64,000 nucleotides of DNA from Mycobacterium sp. (GTDB taxonomy: Bacteria; Actinomycetota; Actinomycetes; Mycobacteriales; Mycobacteriaceae), in the NCBI RefSeq assembly GCF_002863225.1, contig NZ_PKEK01000025.1, positions 1 through 64,000 on the forward strand, read 5' to 3'. A model generated the notes under the pieces. The model did not search any database, was not told the DNA's origin, and saw nothing but the letters and a program-made list of their open reading frames with translations. Positions 33,077 through 41,626 of this stretch are shown here, piece by piece. A program made the translations under genes and the position numbers. Position 1 is the stretch's first letter. Each line of letters begins with the position of its first letter.

Positions 33077-34111
33077 CTATCGGTCCGACGGTTCCGTGCA
33101 GGTGTGGCGGCGCCCGACCGCCACGGGCTTAACGGTGTTCATCGGCGGCCGGTCGGCCAGCGACACCGTCGAGTACCGCGGGGTGAAAGACATCCCGTCC
33201 GGGCCGTCGACGAAGAACTGGGTCAGGCCGACGCCGGAGTCGGGAATGCCGCACCGCGACAGCAGGGTCGCAACCACCTGTCGGCTCATCGGCCCCAGCT
33301 CGGCCAGCGGCCGATTGCGGTGGGCCCGCACACCGAGATTGACCTGGGCGATCGCGTCGAGGCCCAGCCGGTCGTAGGTGTCGACCAGCAGGCCGATCTC
33401 GACGCCGTAGCCCGGCGCGAACGGGACCGAGGTCAGCAGCTCGCGGGACGCCGCGTACTCACCGCCCAGCGGTTGCAGGACGCAGCCCAGTTCCGGTCGC
33501 AGCGCAGCCAGCAGCGGCCTGGCCACCAGCTCGGTGACCCGCCCACCCCCGGTGGCGCCCTCGCGGCCGCTGGCGTCCTGGGCGTCGCCGATGTTCAGCG
33601 GGCGCCGGTAGAAGCTCTTGACGAGGTGAATGCCGTCCTCGGTGAGCAGCGGGCCGAGCAGCCGCGGAACGAACATCGGATGCGGCTCGATCAGGTCGGA
33701 GTCGACGAAGACCACGAAGTCGCCGCTGGTGGCCGCGAGCGACCGCCACAGCACCTCGCCCTTGCCCGGGCGGGGGGCGATCTCGGGCAGGGCCTGCTCG
33801 CGGGTGACGACGCGCGCGCCGGCGGCAATGGCCCGGATCTCGGTGTCGTCGGTGGATCCGGAGTCGAGCACGATCAGCTCGTCGACCAGCCCGCCGACCA
33901 GCGGCGAGATGCTCTCGATGACCGACTCGACGGTGTCTTCCTCGTTGAGCGCAGGCAACACCACCGAGATGGTCCGGCCGGCTTTGGCCGCTTCCAGCTC
34001 GTCGACCGTCCACTGCGGACGGGTCCAGCTACGGTCGGCCAGCCAGACATCGCCCGGCGAGGCGGCCAGTGCCCCCTCGGCGGCGAGATCGACCAGCTCA
34101 GATGCCGTCAT
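33077..34111 (-). CDS. gpgS: Glucosyl-3-phosphoglycerate synthase GpgS
   Basis: The 344-aa GT81 glycosyltransferase has a GT-A fold: SVVLPALNEEDTVESVI, VLDSGSTDDTEI and the metal-binding DSD in FVFVDSDLIEPHP. It transfers glucose from UDP-glucose to 3-phosphoglycerate, the first step of methylglucose lipopolysaccharide synthesis. ATG 34111 overlaps the folP2 stop (ATGA) and has GAGAGGA 7 bases upstream. The frame extends further upstream over folP2, which is antisense-free shadow and was rejected. Pathway partner GlgA/GlgM lies nearby. Confidence 0.95.
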   Translation of the reverse strand: MTASELVDLAAEGALAASPGDVWLADRSWTRPQWTVDELEAAKAGRTISVVLPALNEEDTVESVIESISPLVGGLVDELIVLDSGSTDDTEIRAIAAGARVVTREQALPEIAPRPGKGEVLWRSLAATSGDFVVFVDSDLIEPHPMFVPRLLGPLLTEDGIHLVKSFYRRPLNIGDAQDASGREGATGGGRVTELVARPLLAALRPELGCVLQPLGGEYAASRELLTSVPFAPGYGVEIGLLVDTYDRLGLDAIAQVNLGVRAHRNRPLAELGPMSRQVVATLLSRCGIPDSGVGLTQFFVDGPDGMSFTPRYSTVSLADRPPMNTVKPVAVGRRHTCTEPSDR

Positions 34112-35043
34112 GCCAGTCCTCTCACGGTGCGCGCCGGCGGGCGTTGCCCGTGGATCGACGCCACCATCTCCAACACCCGTCGGGTCGGCCCGACCTCGTG
34201 CACCCGGAACATTCTGGCTCCCGCCGCCGCTGCCAGCGCGGTGGCGGCCAGGGTTCCCTCCAGACGTTCGGTCAGGTCCACCCCAAGAGTCTCCCCGACG
34301 AAATCTTTGTTGCTCAACGCCATCAAAATCGGCCACCCGGTGTTAACAAGATCTTCCATGTGCCGCAACAGCGCCAACCCGTGAAAAGTGTTCTTGCCGA
34401 AGTCGTGGGTCGGGTCGAGCAAAACCCGGTCGCGAGCCACCCCGGCGGCGACGGCCCGTTCGGCCGCGGCGGTGACTTCGCCGATCACGTCGTCGACGAC
34501 GCCGCGGACGGTGGTCCCATAGCTGACCCGGAACGGGCGGGTTCTCGGCCGTGCGCCCCCGGTGTGCGAGCACACCAGGCCGGCGCCGAATTCGGCCGCT
34601 ACCTCGGGCATCGCGGGATCATAGCCGCCCCAGCTGTCGTTGATCAGGTCCGCGCCGGCCCGGCAGGCCAGCCGCGCCACCTCCGAACGCCAGGTGTCGA
34701 TGCTGATCAGTTGGTCGGGGTAGGCGTCGCGCAACCACTCGATGAACGGCACCACCCGGGCGACTTCGGCGTCCGCGTCGATGCGCTCCCCCGGGCCCGC
34801 TTTGACGCCACCCACATCGATCACGTCGGCGCCCTCGGCGACCAGCCGGTGCACGGCGGCCCGGGCGGCGTCATCGGCGAAATTCGCGCCGCGGTCGTAG
34901 AACGAGTCCGGGGTGCGGTTGACGATGGCCATGATCAATGCGCGCTCGTCGCTCACCGGGCGACCGCACAGAGTGGACTGCACGAGTCCATGGTGCCTGG
35001 TGTCGGCGGCATGCCGGTTCTGAGGGTCTGGACTCAGCAGCAT
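34108..35043 (-). CDS. folP2: Dihydropteroate synthase homologue FolP2
   Basis: The 311-aa TIM barrel is related to dihydropteroate synthase: MAIVNRTPDSFYDRG, DVIDVGGVKAGPG, ISIDTWR and GADLINDSWGG. In mycobacteria FolP1 is the main enzyme. FolP2 from M. leprae or M. tuberculosis was reported to lack clear DHPS activity, so the true role is open. The first codons before STLCGRPV are poorly conserved and the start could be internal. It is coupled to gpgS by a 4-base overlap, like Rv1207-Rv1208. Confidence 0.92.
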   Translation of the reverse strand: MLLSPDPQNRHAADTRHHGLVQSTLCGRPVSDERALIMAIVNRTPDSFYDRGANFADDAARAAVHRLVAEGADVIDVGGVKAGPGERIDADAEVARVVPFIEWLRDAYPDQLISIDTWRSEVARLACRAGADLINDSWGGYDPAMPEVAAEFGAGLVCSHTGGARPRTRPFRVSYGTTVRGVVDDVIGEVTAAAERAVAAGVARDRVLLDPTHDFGKNTFHGLALLRHMEDLVNTGWPILMALSNKDFVGETLGVDLTERLEGTLAATALAAAAGARMFRVHEVGPTRRVLEMVASIHGQRPPARTVRGLA

Positions 35044-35054
35044 CGTCCGTCACC

Positions 35055-35084
35055 GACCACCGCCGGCTGATATCGCCGGTGGTC
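35055..35084 (-). terminator. Hairpin between fadD6 and folP2
   Basis: GACCACCG at 35055-35062 pairs with CGGTGGTC at 35077-35084 around a 14-base loop. It lies after the fadD6 stop and before the folP2 start. There is no T-tract. Confidence 0.45.
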
Positions 35085-35142
35085 ACGGTTTGAAAATCGG
35101 GTGGCACCCCACTGCCGGTGCCGATGTGGCAGATGTGGCGAA

Positions 35143-36939
35143 TCAGCCCTGCGGCCGACTGCCGTCGGCGACTTCCTGGGGATAGTCGTCGTAGAAGGGC
35201 ACGTAGCCCTCGTCGCGCCCGGCCAGCACGTACACCGGGTCTTCGATGTCGGTGCTGTAAGCCTGCTCGCGCAGGTCCACCTTGCGGCTCTTGAACGTGC
35301 TGGTCGCCTCCAGCGACTCGACCAGCCGGATGAACAGCGGCAGCGCGTACGCTGGCAACTTCTCGTAGACGGTCCGGGCGAGCGACTTGCCGTCGAACTC
35401 GGCGCCCTCGCGCAGCTTGACCGCGGCCATCCCGGCGCGACCGCCGGTGTTCGGCACCTCGACCCCGAACACCGTGCACTCCTCCACCGACTTGTCGGAA
35501 CTCAGCGCCCGCTCCACCTGGGTGGTGGCGACGTTCTCGCCCTTCCAGCGGAAGGTGTCACCGAGCCGGTCGACGAAGGCGGCGTGGCCCATGCCCTGCG
35601 GGCTCATCACGTCGCCAGTGTTGAAGTAACAGTCGCCTTTGCGAAACGCGTTGCGTACCAACTTCTTCTCGCTGGCACTCTTGTCGGTGTAGCCGTCGAA
35701 CGGCTGTAGCTTGCTGACCGGGCTGAGCAGCAGGCCGGGTTCGCCGGAGGGCACTTTCTGCACCCATCCGTCGTCGCCACGCTGCGGTTCGCCGGTGTCG
35801 GCGTCGTAGGCGACGTAGGCGACCGGCAGCGCCGCCCAGCCCGCCGATCGCGGCACGTTGAACACGTTGATGAAGGCGGTGTTTCCCTCACTGGCCGCGT
35901 AGAACTCGCAGACCCGGCCGATGTTGAACCGCTTGGTGAACTCGTCCCAGATCTCGGGGCGCAACCCGTTTCCGGCGATCAGCCGCACCTTGTGGGCGCG
36001 GTCGGTGGGCTTCTCGGGCTGGTTCAGCAGATACCGGCAGATCTCACCGATGTAGATGAAAGCCGTTGCCTTGCTGGCGATCACTTCGTCCCAGAACCGT
36101 GACGCGGAGAACGACTTGCCGAGCGCCAGCGTCGCCCCGGAGTTGATCACCGATCCGACGGCGACCGTCAGCGCGTTGTTGTGGTAGAGCGGCAGGCAGC
36201 TGTAGAGCGTGTCAGAGCTCTTGAGCCGCAGGCCAAGTCCGCCGAACACCGCCAGCGCCGACAGCCAGCGCTTGTGGGTCATCACGCTGGCCTTCGGGTG
36301 GCCGGTGGTGCCCGACGTGAAGATGTAGAACGCGGTGTCCTTGGCCAGAACGGCGGACGCCGACGGCGGGTTGGTGGTCGGCGCGGTGGCCGACAGGCGT
36401 TCCATCTCCTCGATGGTCGTCGGGGCGATGGTGGCGGCGCCGCACTCGTCCACCGCGTCGACGAAGTCGGATTCGATGACCAGAGCCTTCGCTTCCAGCA
36501 GGCCGATGCTGTGCGCCAGCACGTCACCGCGCTGGTGGTAGTTGAGCATCCCGGCGACCGCGCCACACTTGACCGCCGCCAGCATCATCAGCACGGCGTT
36601 GGGTGAGTTGCGCAGCATGATCCCGACGACGTCGCCGCGGCCGACACCGCGGGCGGCCAGCACGGCCGCGTACCGGTTGGCGGCGGCGTTGGCTTCGCGG
36701 TAGGTCAGCTGCTCGTCGCCGAACCGGATGAAGATCCGGTCGCCGTAGCGTTCGGCGCGGTCCTGGAAGACCTTGCCGATCGAGACTTTGAAGTTCGGCT
36801 GCGCCCGGGCGAGCGTGAGAATGCTGCGGGCGATCACCGGGAGGTCGGCCAATACCGCGGGCGCCCGCGTCGCGATGTCCAGCAGTCCGATCGACGTGCC
36901 AGGACCCGATGTGTCAGTTCCGGAGTTGTTGTCGGACAC
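35143..36939 (-). CDS. fadD6: Long/very-long-chain fatty-acid-CoA ligase FadD6
   Basis: The 598-aa FATP/ACSVL-type acyl-CoA synthetase activates fatty acids through an acyl-adenylate. It has the AMP-binding motif IFTSGTTGHPKASVMTH, the second motif GDCYFNTGDVMSP and the late motif FVDRLGDTFRWKGENVATTQVE. It is highly similar to Rv1206. GTG 36939 is chosen because the protein then starts like the M. tuberculosis form and GAGGG lies upstream; the frame can extend four codons to ATG 36951. An early hydrophobic stretch may allow membrane association. Confidence 0.94.
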   Translation of the reverse strand: MSDNNSGTDTSGPGTSIGLLDIATRAPAVLADLPVIARSILTLARAQPNFKVSIGKVFQDRAERYGDRIFIRFGDEQLTYREANAAANRYAAVLAARGVGRGDVVGIMLRNSPNAVLMMLAAVKCGAVAGMLNYHQRGDVLAHSIGLLEAKALVIESDFVDAVDECGAATIAPTTIEEMERLSATAPTTNPPSASAVLAKDTAFYIFTSGTTGHPKASVMTHKRWLSALAVFGGLGLRLKSSDTLYSCLPLYHNNALTVAVGSVINSGATLALGKSFSASRFWDEVIASKATAFIYIGEICRYLLNQPEKPTDRAHKVRLIAGNGLRPEIWDEFTKRFNIGRVCEFYAASEGNTAFINVFNVPRSAGWAALPVAYVAYDADTGEPQRGDDGWVQKVPSGEPGLLLSPVSKLQPFDGYTDKSASEKKLVRNAFRKGDCYFNTGDVMSPQGMGHAAFVDRLGDTFRWKGENVATTQVERALSSDKSVEECTVFGVEVPNTGGRAGMAAVKLREGAEFDGKSLARTVYEKLPAYALPLFIRLVESLEATSTFKSRKVDLREQAYSTDIEDPVYVLAGRDEGYVPFYDDYPQEVADGSRPQG

Positions 36940-36979
36940 GTCCACCCTCATTTCGCGCGCCTGCAGGTCGCGGGTCAGC

Positions 36980-37543
36980 CTAATCGCCGCGGCAGGCCGC
37001 CAGCGCTGCGCCTACCTCGTCGACGATCACCAGCCGGTTCATCGCGGCCTGCGAGACGTATCCGGTGTCGACGAGCCCGCTTAACCAGGCGCGCAGTCCG
37101 TCGAAGTGCCCGCCGGGGTCCAGCATGACCACCGGCTTGTCGTGCATGCCGAGGTAGGCGCCCGTCCAGGCCTCGAAGAACTCCTCGAGGGTGCCGATGC
37201 CGCCCGGCAGCGTGATGAACGCGTCGGCGCGGTCCTCCATGATCTGTTTTCGCTCGCGCATGGTGTCGGTGACGATCAGCTCGTCGGCGTCGTGGTCGGC
37301 GACCTCGCGACTGACCAGCATCTTCGGAATGACCCCGACCGTCCGGCCGCCGTGGGCGCGGGCAGCGACGGCCAGCGCGCCCATCGCCGAGACGTTGCCG
37401 CCACCCCAGACCAGGGTCCACCCGCGGTCGGCGATCGCGGCGCCGACTTCGGCGGCCAGCGCCAGCAGCTCGGGGTCGGTGGGGCCGGACGCGCAGTAGA
37501 CACAGACCGCCCAGGGCTGGGCTGCACCGGGGTCGCGGGACAC
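36980..37543 (-). CDS. LOG-family cytokinin riboside 5'-monophosphate phosphoribohydrolase (Rv1205-like)
   Basis: The 187-aa protein carries the Lonely Guy signature PGGIGTLEEFFEAWT and the upstream MRERKQIMEDRADAFI. It also has WAVCVYCASG and LVWGGGNVSAMG for nucleotide binding. LOG enzymes release free cytokinin-type bases, and M. tuberculosis Rv1205 is known for this. The frame extends to ATG 37579. Minus-strand TACGTT lies 6 bases before GTG 37543, giving the same length as I remember for Rv1205, so GTG 37543 is chosen. Confidence 0.93.
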   Translation of the reverse strand: MSRDPGAAQPWAVCVYCASGPTDPELLALAAEVGAAIADRGWTLVWGGGNVSAMGALAVAARAHGGRTVGVIPKMLVSREVADHDADELIVTDTMRERKQIMEDRADAFITLPGGIGTLEEFFEAWTGAYLGMHDKPVVMLDPGGHFDGLRAWLSGLVDTGYVSQAAMNRLVIVDEVGAALAACRGD

Positions 37544-37549
37544 ACACGC

Positions 37550-37555
37550 AACGTA
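37550..37555 (-). promoter_or_regulatory. -10 element for the LOG gene
   Basis: TACGTT on the minus strand ends 6 bases before GTG 37543. It decides between this start and ATG 37579. Confidence 0.55.
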
Positions 37556-37615
37556 GACCCCCGTTGCCGCCGAGCGCATTTGGGCCTAACCGCATACCGT
37601 CTGGTGCTCGCGCCA

Positions 37616-37621
37616 TAAAAT
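37616..37621 (+). promoter_or_regulatory. -10 element for the P-loop protein gene
   Basis: TAAAAT ends 6 bases before GTG 37628, indicating a leaderless transcript. Confidence 0.55.
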
Positions 37622-37627
37622 CCGGCG

Positions 37628-39724
37628 GTGCCGAGTGCCTGGATTGCTGCGCCGCAGGACGCCGTGCTGCGCGAGGTCGCAGCCGCTCTGGACGACCCCC
37701 GGCATCGCGGCGTGGCGATCGTCGGGCCCGACGGGGCCGGCAAGACGCAGTTGGCCCGCGCCGCGGCGGCGCCGGACGCCTCCTGGGTGGTGGGGACCGC
37801 GACCGGGCGGGCGATCCCGTTCGGTGCGTTCCGCGCGCTGCTGGCCGACGGGCAGATGAGCGACGAGGCCCGTCCGGCCGAGCTGTTGCGGGCCGCCCAG
37901 GATCGGCTCGCCGGCCGGGAACTGTTCGTCGTCGACGACGCCCACCAGCTGGACCGGATGTCGGCCACGCTGATCTACCAGCTGGCGCTCAGCGGCGCGA
38001 CACGGCTGATCGTCACCGTCCGATCCGGCGCCGAGCTGCCCGACGCCGTCTCGGCGCTGTGGGACGACGGGTTGCTGACCCGGGTCGAGGTCACCGCGCC
38101 GGATACGGCTGCCGACCTGACGGCACGGGTCGACGACTATCTTGCCGCGCTGCCGTCAGCCGCACGTACGGCGCTGGACTATCTGGCGCTGGCCGAGCCG
38201 CTGCGGCGTGTCGACCTGACCGCGCTGGCCGGCGACGACGCCGTCGGGCAGGCTGAGGCCGCCGACGCGGTGACGGTCGACGACGACGCCATGGTCTACG
38301 CGGCCCACCCGCTGTACGCGGCCCGGGCGGGGGCGGCGCAGGCGCCGGATACCGCGCGGGCGCTGCGGATGGCGCTGCTCGGACAACTCGCCGACCACGG
38401 TCACATCGGTGACCGGCTGCGGCTCGCGGCGCTGGCTGTCGACGCCCCGGGTGACGGCCCAGTTGACGACGACGGCCGGCGCGACGACCTGGCGGGCGCG
38501 GCGCAATTGGCGCTGCGGTTCGGCGAGCTGACCTTCGCCGAACGGCTGGCCCGCGCGGCGCTGGATCGTCGCGACGAGCTGCCGGCCCGGCTGGCGCTGG
38601 GATACGCGCTGGCCTGGCAGGGCCGCGGCCGGGAGGCCGATGCGGCACTGGCCGCCGTGGACCCCGATCGGCTGTCGCCGCCCGAGCTGATGGCCTGGGC
38701 GTTGCCGCGGGCGGCCAACCAGTTCTGGATGCTCGGCGAACCCGCGCAGGCCACCGCGTTTCTGCAGACCACCCGCAGCCGCGTCCCGTCGCCGGGCGCG
38801 CAGGCCACCCTCGACGCGTTGACCGCCACGTTCGCGATGAACGCCGGCACGCCGCTGCGGACCCTGCGGATCGCCGACGAGGTGTTGGCGTCGCCGCACG
38901 CCGACGGGGTCGCGGTGGGGTGGGCCGCTTCGGCGGCGGCTCTGAGCGCGGCCCGCACCGGGAAGTTCGGCGACGTCGAGACGCTGGCCCGGCGCGCGAC
39001 GGCTGCCGACCATCCAGGGTTGCTGCGGTTCACCAGCGGCTTCGGCCGGATCACCGCTCTGGTGCTGGCCGGCCGGCTGACCGAGGCCCGCACGCTGGCC
39101 CAGCGCTACACCGATTTCGCCGAGCTGCAGCAGCCCGGCCGGGCGATCGGCGAGACGCTGGTCGGCTATGTGGCGATCGCGCAGGGCGATTTCGACACCG
39201 CCGTGACATTGCTCAGCCGCGCGGCCGACCCGCTGGCCCGCACCGGCTACTCCTGGGGCCCGCTGTCGCTGATGCTGCTGGCCCAGGCGCTGGGGCAGCA
39301 GGGTGAACAACTGCACGCGGCAAAGGCTTTCAGTCGCGCGGAGTCGCTGCATGGGCTGAAGTCGGCGTTGTTCGCGCCGGAGCTGGCGTTGGCCAAGGCG
39401 TGGTCGAAGGCGGCTCACGGCGATACCACCGGTGCGATCGAAGCCGCGCGGGAAGCGGTGCAGACCGCGGAGCGCGGCGGGCAGTCGGCGATAGCGCTGC
39501 GCGCGGTGCAGGACTGCACGCGCCTCGGCGACGTGCGGGCCGCACAACGGGCCGGGCGGCTGGCCGGCGAGGTGGACTGCGTGCTGGGACGACTGACGCT
39601 GGCGCACGCCCGGGCGCTGGCCGCGGGCGATGCCGCCGGGCTGGCCGACGTCGCCGCCGACCTGGCCGATCGCGGACTACATCCGGCGGCCGCCGATGCC
39701 ACCGCCCAGGCGAAGCGGGTGTGA
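37628..39724 (+). CDS. Large P-loop ATPase related to LuxR-type regulators, without DNA-binding domain (Rv1204c-like)
   Basis: The 698-aa protein has Walker A GPDGAGKT near residue 38 and Walker B ELFVVDDAHQLD. A long helical region follows, resembling the TPR-like sensor part of LAL/STAND regulators (repeats such as LALGYALAWQGRGREADAAL). Such proteins usually end in a LuxR helix-turn-helix; here the frame stops at AAADATAQAKRV, just where that domain would begin. It is the counterpart of Rv1204c. It may work as a signalling ATPase through a partner. The A+T-rich patch starts shortly after. Confidence 0.82.
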   Translation: MPSAWIAAPQDAVLREVAAALDDPRHRGVAIVGPDGAGKTQLARAAAAPDASWVVGTATGRAIPFGAFRALLADGQMSDEARPAELLRAAQDRLAGRELFVVDDAHQLDRMSATLIYQLALSGATRLIVTVRSGAELPDAVSALWDDGLLTRVEVTAPDTAADLTARVDDYLAALPSAARTALDYLALAEPLRRVDLTALAGDDAVGQAEAADAVTVDDDAMVYAAHPLYAARAGAAQAPDTARALRMALLGQLADHGHIGDRLRLAALAVDAPGDGPVDDDGRRDDLAGAAQLALRFGELTFAERLARAALDRRDELPARLALGYALAWQGRGREADAALAAVDPDRLSPPELMAWALPRAANQFWMLGEPAQATAFLQTTRSRVPSPGAQATLDALTATFAMNAGTPLRTLRIADEVLASPHADGVAVGWAASAAALSAARTGKFGDVETLARRATAADHPGLLRFTSGFGRITALVLAGRLTEARTLAQRYTDFAELQQPGRAIGETLVGYVAIAQGDFDTAVTLLSRAADPLARTGYSWGPLSLMLLAQALGQQGEQLHAAKAFSRAESLHGLKSALFAPELALAKAWSKAAHGDTTGAIEAAREAVQTAERGGQSAIALRAVQDCTRLGDVRAAQRAGRLAGEVDCVLGRLTLAHARALAAGDAAGLADVAADLADRGLHPAAADATAQAKRV

Positions 39725-40061
39725 GCGCTCACCCTGCGCACGCTCCCCGGTAGATGCATTTGCTATCGACCGCAGATGCCACCCGCTGACCGACAAATCA
39801 GCGATTACTGAACGGCATGAATGATGACGTACGTAAAAGTGCGCTTCATTAAATCAGTAAGCGTCCTTCGAGCTGCTTTTATACGGTGGTCAACAATTTT
39901 TCGATCAGTAAATCAGGGAACTGATGCGTTCCGCATGCAGATAATAGCAGTCGATTGATGTTTTCATTCTCAGCCAATTTTTCGCAGCCGATTAAGATTT
40001 GCCAAGCGTAAATGTATAGCGTCGTGGATATCAAAGTTCCATTGACCAAGGAGCATACGAG
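39725..40061. other. A+T-rich intergenic region
   Basis: This 337-base region holds no convincing gene. By my count bases 39841-40020 are about 42% G+C, far below the neighbouring genes. It contains repeated CAGTAA/AAATCAG words, a small inverted repeat ATCAG-GGAA-CTGAT near 39911 and TATAGC at 40015-40020, a possible -10 for the next gene. Such A+T-rich DNA is a typical target of the nucleoid silencer Lsr2 in mycobacteria; binding is inferred. Confidence 0.7.
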
Positions 40062-40463
40062 ATGTCTATTTCGTTGGCATCAGCCCGTCGCTTCACGATC
40101 GGCGCCACCAGTGCCGGCGTGTTGGCGGGCGCACTGCTGTTGGGGGTCGCACCGGCGGCGAACGCTGCGCCCGCGGCCGGGGCCGGACCGGCCCACTCCG
40201 CACCGGCTGGGTTGCAACCCGCGCATCCCGGTGGCTGGGGCCCCGGCCCGGGGCCTGGGGGTCCTGGACCCGGCCCTGGCGGCTGGGGTCCCGGCCCAGG
40301 GCCGGGCTGGGGACCTCCGGGTCCTGGACCCGCCGGATGGGGACCAGGTCCCGGACCGGGCTGGGGACCTCCAGGGCCGTGGGGACCTCCCGGCCCCTGG
40401 GGACCTCCCGGCCCAGGACCCGGTCCGTGGGGACCGCCTCCCCCGGTGCCGCCGTTCTGGTGA
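40062..40463 (+). CDS. Small secreted Gly/Pro/Trp-rich protein
   Basis: The 133-aa product has a clear signal peptide (RRFTIGATSAGVLAGALLLGVAPAANA) with a likely cut after residue 35. The mature part is almost wholly Gly, Pro and Trp in repeats such as GWGPGPGPG and WGPPGP, ending VPPFW. ATG follows AAGGAG at a good distance. I recognise no family. The composition suggests an unfolded, surface-exposed or wall-associated protein. A competing frame over the same DNA has no signal peptide and was rejected. The leader is A+T-rich, possibly silenced DNA. Confidence 0.8.
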   Translation: MSISLASARRFTIGATSAGVLAGALLLGVAPAANAAPAAGAGPAHSAPAGLQPAHPGGWGPGPGPGGPGPGPGGWGPGPGPGWGPPGPGPAGWGPGPGPGWGPPGPWGPPGPWGPPGPGPGPWGPPPPVPPFW

Positions 40464-40518
40464 CAGCCGATTGCACCCCGCGCCCGCCACCCGCCGGCTT
40501 GAATGACGGCGCGTCCGG

Positions 40519-41592
40519 CTAGCGGCTCAGGTAGGCGCGCAGCATGGTGACGGCGTCGGTGATCCGGTGCACCGGAACCAATTCGTCACGGGTGTGCGCG
40601 AGGTTGGGGTCGCCGGGCCCGTAGTTGACCGCGGCCACACCACGGGCGGCGAACCGCGACACGTCGGTCCAGCCGTACTTCGCCCGCACCTGCCCACCGG
40701 CCGCGTCGACGAGCGCCCGGGCCGCGGGCGCGGACAAACCGGGCAGTGCCCCGGTGGCCGCATCGGTCTGCTCGATCCGTACATCCAGGCCGTCGAACAC
40801 CTCGTGGACGTGGCGCAGCGCGGCGTCGGCCGACCGATCGGGCGCGAACCGGAAGTTCACCGTCACCGACGCGGCGTCGGGGATCACGTTGCCGGCCACC
40901 CCGCCGTCGATGCGCACCGCCGAAAGTCCTTCGCGGTACACACATCCGTCGATGTCGACGCTGCGGGCCTCGTACGCCGCGAGCCGATCGAGCACCGCGC
41001 CCAGCTTGTGGATCGCGTTGTCACCCAACCACGACCGCGCGGAATGGGCTCGAGTCCCGTTGGCCTGGATGACGACCCGCAAAGTGCCCTGGCAGCCCGC
41101 TTCGATGTAACCACCGGTCGGCTCGCCGAGAATCGCCACGTCGGCGGTCAGCCAGTCCGGCAGCTCGCGTTCGATGCGGCCCAAACCGTTTGCGCTTGCT
41201 TCGATTTCCTCACAGTCGTAGAACACCAGGGTCAGGTCGTGGGCGGGCGCGGTGATCGTCGCCGCCAGGTGCAGGAAGACCGCGTCGCCGGACTTCATGT
41301 CGCTGGTGCCACAGCCGTGCAGCGACTCGGCGTCGCGGCGGCTCGGCAGATTGCCGGCTGCGGGCACGGTGTCGAGATGGCCGGCCAGCAGTACCCGGCT
41401 CGGCAGACCCAACGCGGTGCGGGCCAGCACCGCGTTGCCGTTGCGGACCACCTCGTAACCCAGGGCGGGGGGCGTCTGCGCCCGCAACGCCGCCTCGACC
41501 TCGTCGGCGATGCGTTCTTCGTGCCGCGACTCGCTGGGAATGTCGACCAGAGCGGCCGTCAGCTCGATCGGGTCACCGCGGAGGTCCAGCAC
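40519..41592 (-). CDS. dapE: Succinyl-diaminopimelate desuccinylase DapE
   Basis: The 357-aa M20 metallopeptidase hydrolyses N-succinyl-LL-diaminopimelate in lysine and peptidoglycan precursor synthesis. Metal-site motifs are [25 protein letters not shown] and [10 protein letters not shown]; a dimerisation-domain His is in [10 protein letters not shown]. The frame extends upstream to 41850 with low-complexity Ser/Thr-rich codons overlapping dapD. GTG 41592 matches the conserved [14 protein letters not shown] start and has minus-strand TACGCT 6 bases upstream. Confidence 0.95.
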   Translation of the reverse strand: MLDLRGDPIELTAALVDIPSESRHEERIADEVEAALRAQTPPALGYEVVRNGNAVLARTALGLPSRVLLAGHLDTVPAAGNLPSRRDAESLHGCGTSDMKSGDAVFLHLAATITAPAHDLTLVFYDCEEIEASANGLGRIERELPDWLTADVAILGEPTGGYIEAGCQGTLRVVIQANGTRAHSARSWLGDNAIHKLGAVLDRLAAYEARSVDIDGCVYREGLSAVRIDGGVAGNVIPDAASVTVNFRFAPDRSADAALRHVHEVFDGLDVRIEQTDAATGALPGLSAPAARALVDAAGGQVRAKYGWTDVSRFAARGVAAVNYGPGDPNLAHTRDELVPVHRITDAVTMLRAYLSR

Positions 41593-41598
41593 GGTGCC

Positions 41599-41604
41599 AG
41601 CGTA
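41599..41604 (-). promoter_or_regulatory. -10 element for dapE
   Basis: TACGCT on the minus strand ends 6 bases before GTG 41592. It lies only 9 bases from the dapD -10 on the other strand, so the two divergent promoters must influence one another. Confidence 0.55.
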
Positions 41605-41613
41605 GTGGGTCGG

Positions 41614-41619
41614 TAGCGT
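41614..41619 (+). promoter_or_regulatory. -10 element for dapD
   Basis: TAGCGT ends 7 bases before GTG 41627. If used, translation cannot start at the usual upstream GTG 41618, which lies within the motif. Confidence 0.5.
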
Positions 41620-41626
41620 GAAGCCC

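Noticed and set aside
40012..40506. 164-aa frame over the Gly/Pro/Trp-rich gene
   Set aside because: No signal peptide, no ribosome binding site and Arg/His-rich shadow composition. The 40062 frame has both.
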